Source: JACMLD01 sp038229695 (GTDB lineage: Bacteria > Bacteroidota > Bacteroidia > Chitinophagales > Chitinophagaceae). Taken from it: DNA of 31,253 nt. Shown here piece by piece: positions 30,649-31,253 of the stretch. Positions within the stretch are counted from its first letter, which is position 1. Every line of letters starts with the position of its first letter. The position numbers were made by a program, and so were the translations under genes. Location of the stretch: the NCBI GenBank assembly GCA_038229695.1, contig JBBROE010000039.1:1-31253 (forward strand). The letters run 5' to 3'. The notes under the pieces were generated by a model. It worked only from the letters and a program-made list of their open reading frames with translations. It did not search any database and was not told the origin of the DNA.

Positions 30649-31185
30649 TTAGAACTGGTTTTTCCACATCATGCTTTCTACTGGCTTGTTCGGCTGGCCG
30701 TTGTATTTGGCATCTTTTTTCTGGTTGTAGGATACGCCGATGGCGCCTTCCACCGGAAAATAGATCAGCTGGCCAATGGGCATAAATTTATAAATCCGGA
30801 CCGGTTGCTTCACGGAGATTTCGAGGGTCCAGTTTCCACAGAATCCCACATCGCCCTTCCCGGCCGTGGCATGAATGTCGATCCCCAGGCGGCCGGTGGA
30901 AGACTTGCCTTCCAGGAAGGGTACATGGGCATGGGTCTCTGTATACTCCTGGGTTACGCCGAGATAAAACACCTGCGGCTGGAGAATGAATCCCTCATCC
31001 GGTATTTCGAAGTAATCGATCTGGTTGTGTTTTTTGGCGTCGAGGATCTCGTCGCGGTATTTGGCAAGCCATTTTCCCAGGTGCACGTCGTAGGAATTAC
31101 TGCCCAGGCAGGGTCTTGCGTACGGTTCAATTTTTATCGTGCCTTTATCAATTTCTTCCAGTATTCTTGTGTCCGTTAAAATCAT
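30649..31185 (-). CDS. dcd: dCTP deaminase
   Basis: Deaminates dCTP to dUTP, supplying dUMP for thymidylate synthesis. The 178-residue trimeric enzyme begins MILTDTRILEEI and has PCLGSNSYDVHLG, the phosphate-binding EGKSSTGRLGIDIHATAG (92-109) and the catalytic Glu122 in NWTLEIS. The C-terminal KYNGQPNKP region is the flexible nucleotide lid. Length and motifs indicate normal deaminase; whether it also hydrolyses dUTP cannot be told. A 14-bp palindrome lies in its upstream region. Confidence 0.95.
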   Translation of the reverse strand: MILTDTRILEEIDKGTIKIEPYARPCLGSNSYDVHLGKWLAKYRDEILDAKKHNQIDYFEIPDEGFILQPQVFYLGVTQEYTETHAHVPFLEGKSSTGRLGIDIHATAGKGDVGFCGNWTLEISVKQPVRIYKFMPIGQLIYFPVEGAIGVSYNQKKDAKYNGQPNKPVESMMWKNQF

Positions 31186-31212
31186 GTGAGTCGCGGGTTT
31201 ATTGGGTGAATA

Positions 31213-31226
31213 GCAGCGGCCGCTGC
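31213..31226. repeat. 14-bp GC-rich perfect palindrome upstream of dcd
   Basis: GCAGCGGCCGCTGC, 27 bp before the dcd start codon. It could be an operator or a small hairpin in the 5' UTR; nothing else is evident in 31186-31253. Confidence 0.35.
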
Positions 31227-31253
31227 AAGCTAAAATCTAAATAACTTTTCTTG

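Overview
The window is a chromosomal stretch from a member of the Bacteroidota, most likely a Chitinophagaceae-type soil or freshwater bacterium. The evidence is the Bacteroidota core promoter (TTTG, about 20 nt, TAnnTTTG), seen complete at 2454-2485 and 24302-24333, together with families typical of the phylum: DUF2911, DUF3810, DUF6580, a choice-of-anchor-J-like lipoprotein, a fused DAHP synthase/chorismate mutase, and an OmpA protein with thrombospondin type 3 repeats. By eye the GC content is a little above 50%. Genes are densely packed and nothing looks phage- or transposon-derived. I found no tRNA, rRNA, CRISPR array or insertion sequence. The genus is not determined.

Layout. 1-1636: end of an amino-sugar salvage pair (BadF-type MurNAc/GlcNAc kinase, cut by the window edge, and murQ). 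1837-2400: a conserved protein of unknown function. 2454-10392: one long aromatic amino acid operon, pheA-type prephenate dehydratase, aromatic aminotransferase, tyrA, DAHP synthase/chorismate mutase, aroB, aroA, aroC; DUF952 and thiamine-binding genes follow to 11014. 11018-15359: cell-envelope cluster (VanX-like D,D-dipeptidase, divergent L,D-transpeptidase, RlpA-like protein, OmpA/TSP3 protein). 15557-20131: secreted PIG-L deacetylase, two very small membrane proteins (53 and 44 aa) and an Na+/solute symporter. 20150-24942: DUF2911, xerD, a YkgJ cysteine-cluster protein, yraN, manA, DUF6580. 24998-28972 (minus strand): rnhA, PhzF family, lipoprotein, carboxyltransferase subunit of a biotin carboxylase. 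29062-31185: DUF3810 metalloprotease-like protein, TspO, dcd.

The most interesting structure is in front of the aromatic operon. A consensus promoter is followed almost immediately by a 24-codon reading frame (2493-2567) with seven Phe/Tyr codons, and then by a strong intrinsic terminator (2602-2629) just before the first structural gene. The 3' part of the small frame (2548-2555) can pair perfectly with the 5' arm of the terminator. This is a complete ribosome-mediated transcription attenuator for a Phe/Tyr/shikimate operon, apparently on an almost leaderless transcript. The first enzyme also lacks the classical ESRP phenylalanine-binding motif in its ACT domain, so attenuation may carry much of the feedback control.

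A second theme is that several promoters (leader peptide, DUF6580, DUF3810) place the start codon only 0 to about 5 nt after the predicted transcription start. The two small membrane proteins next to the symporter, one joined to it by an ATGA overlap, are easily missed and worth following.
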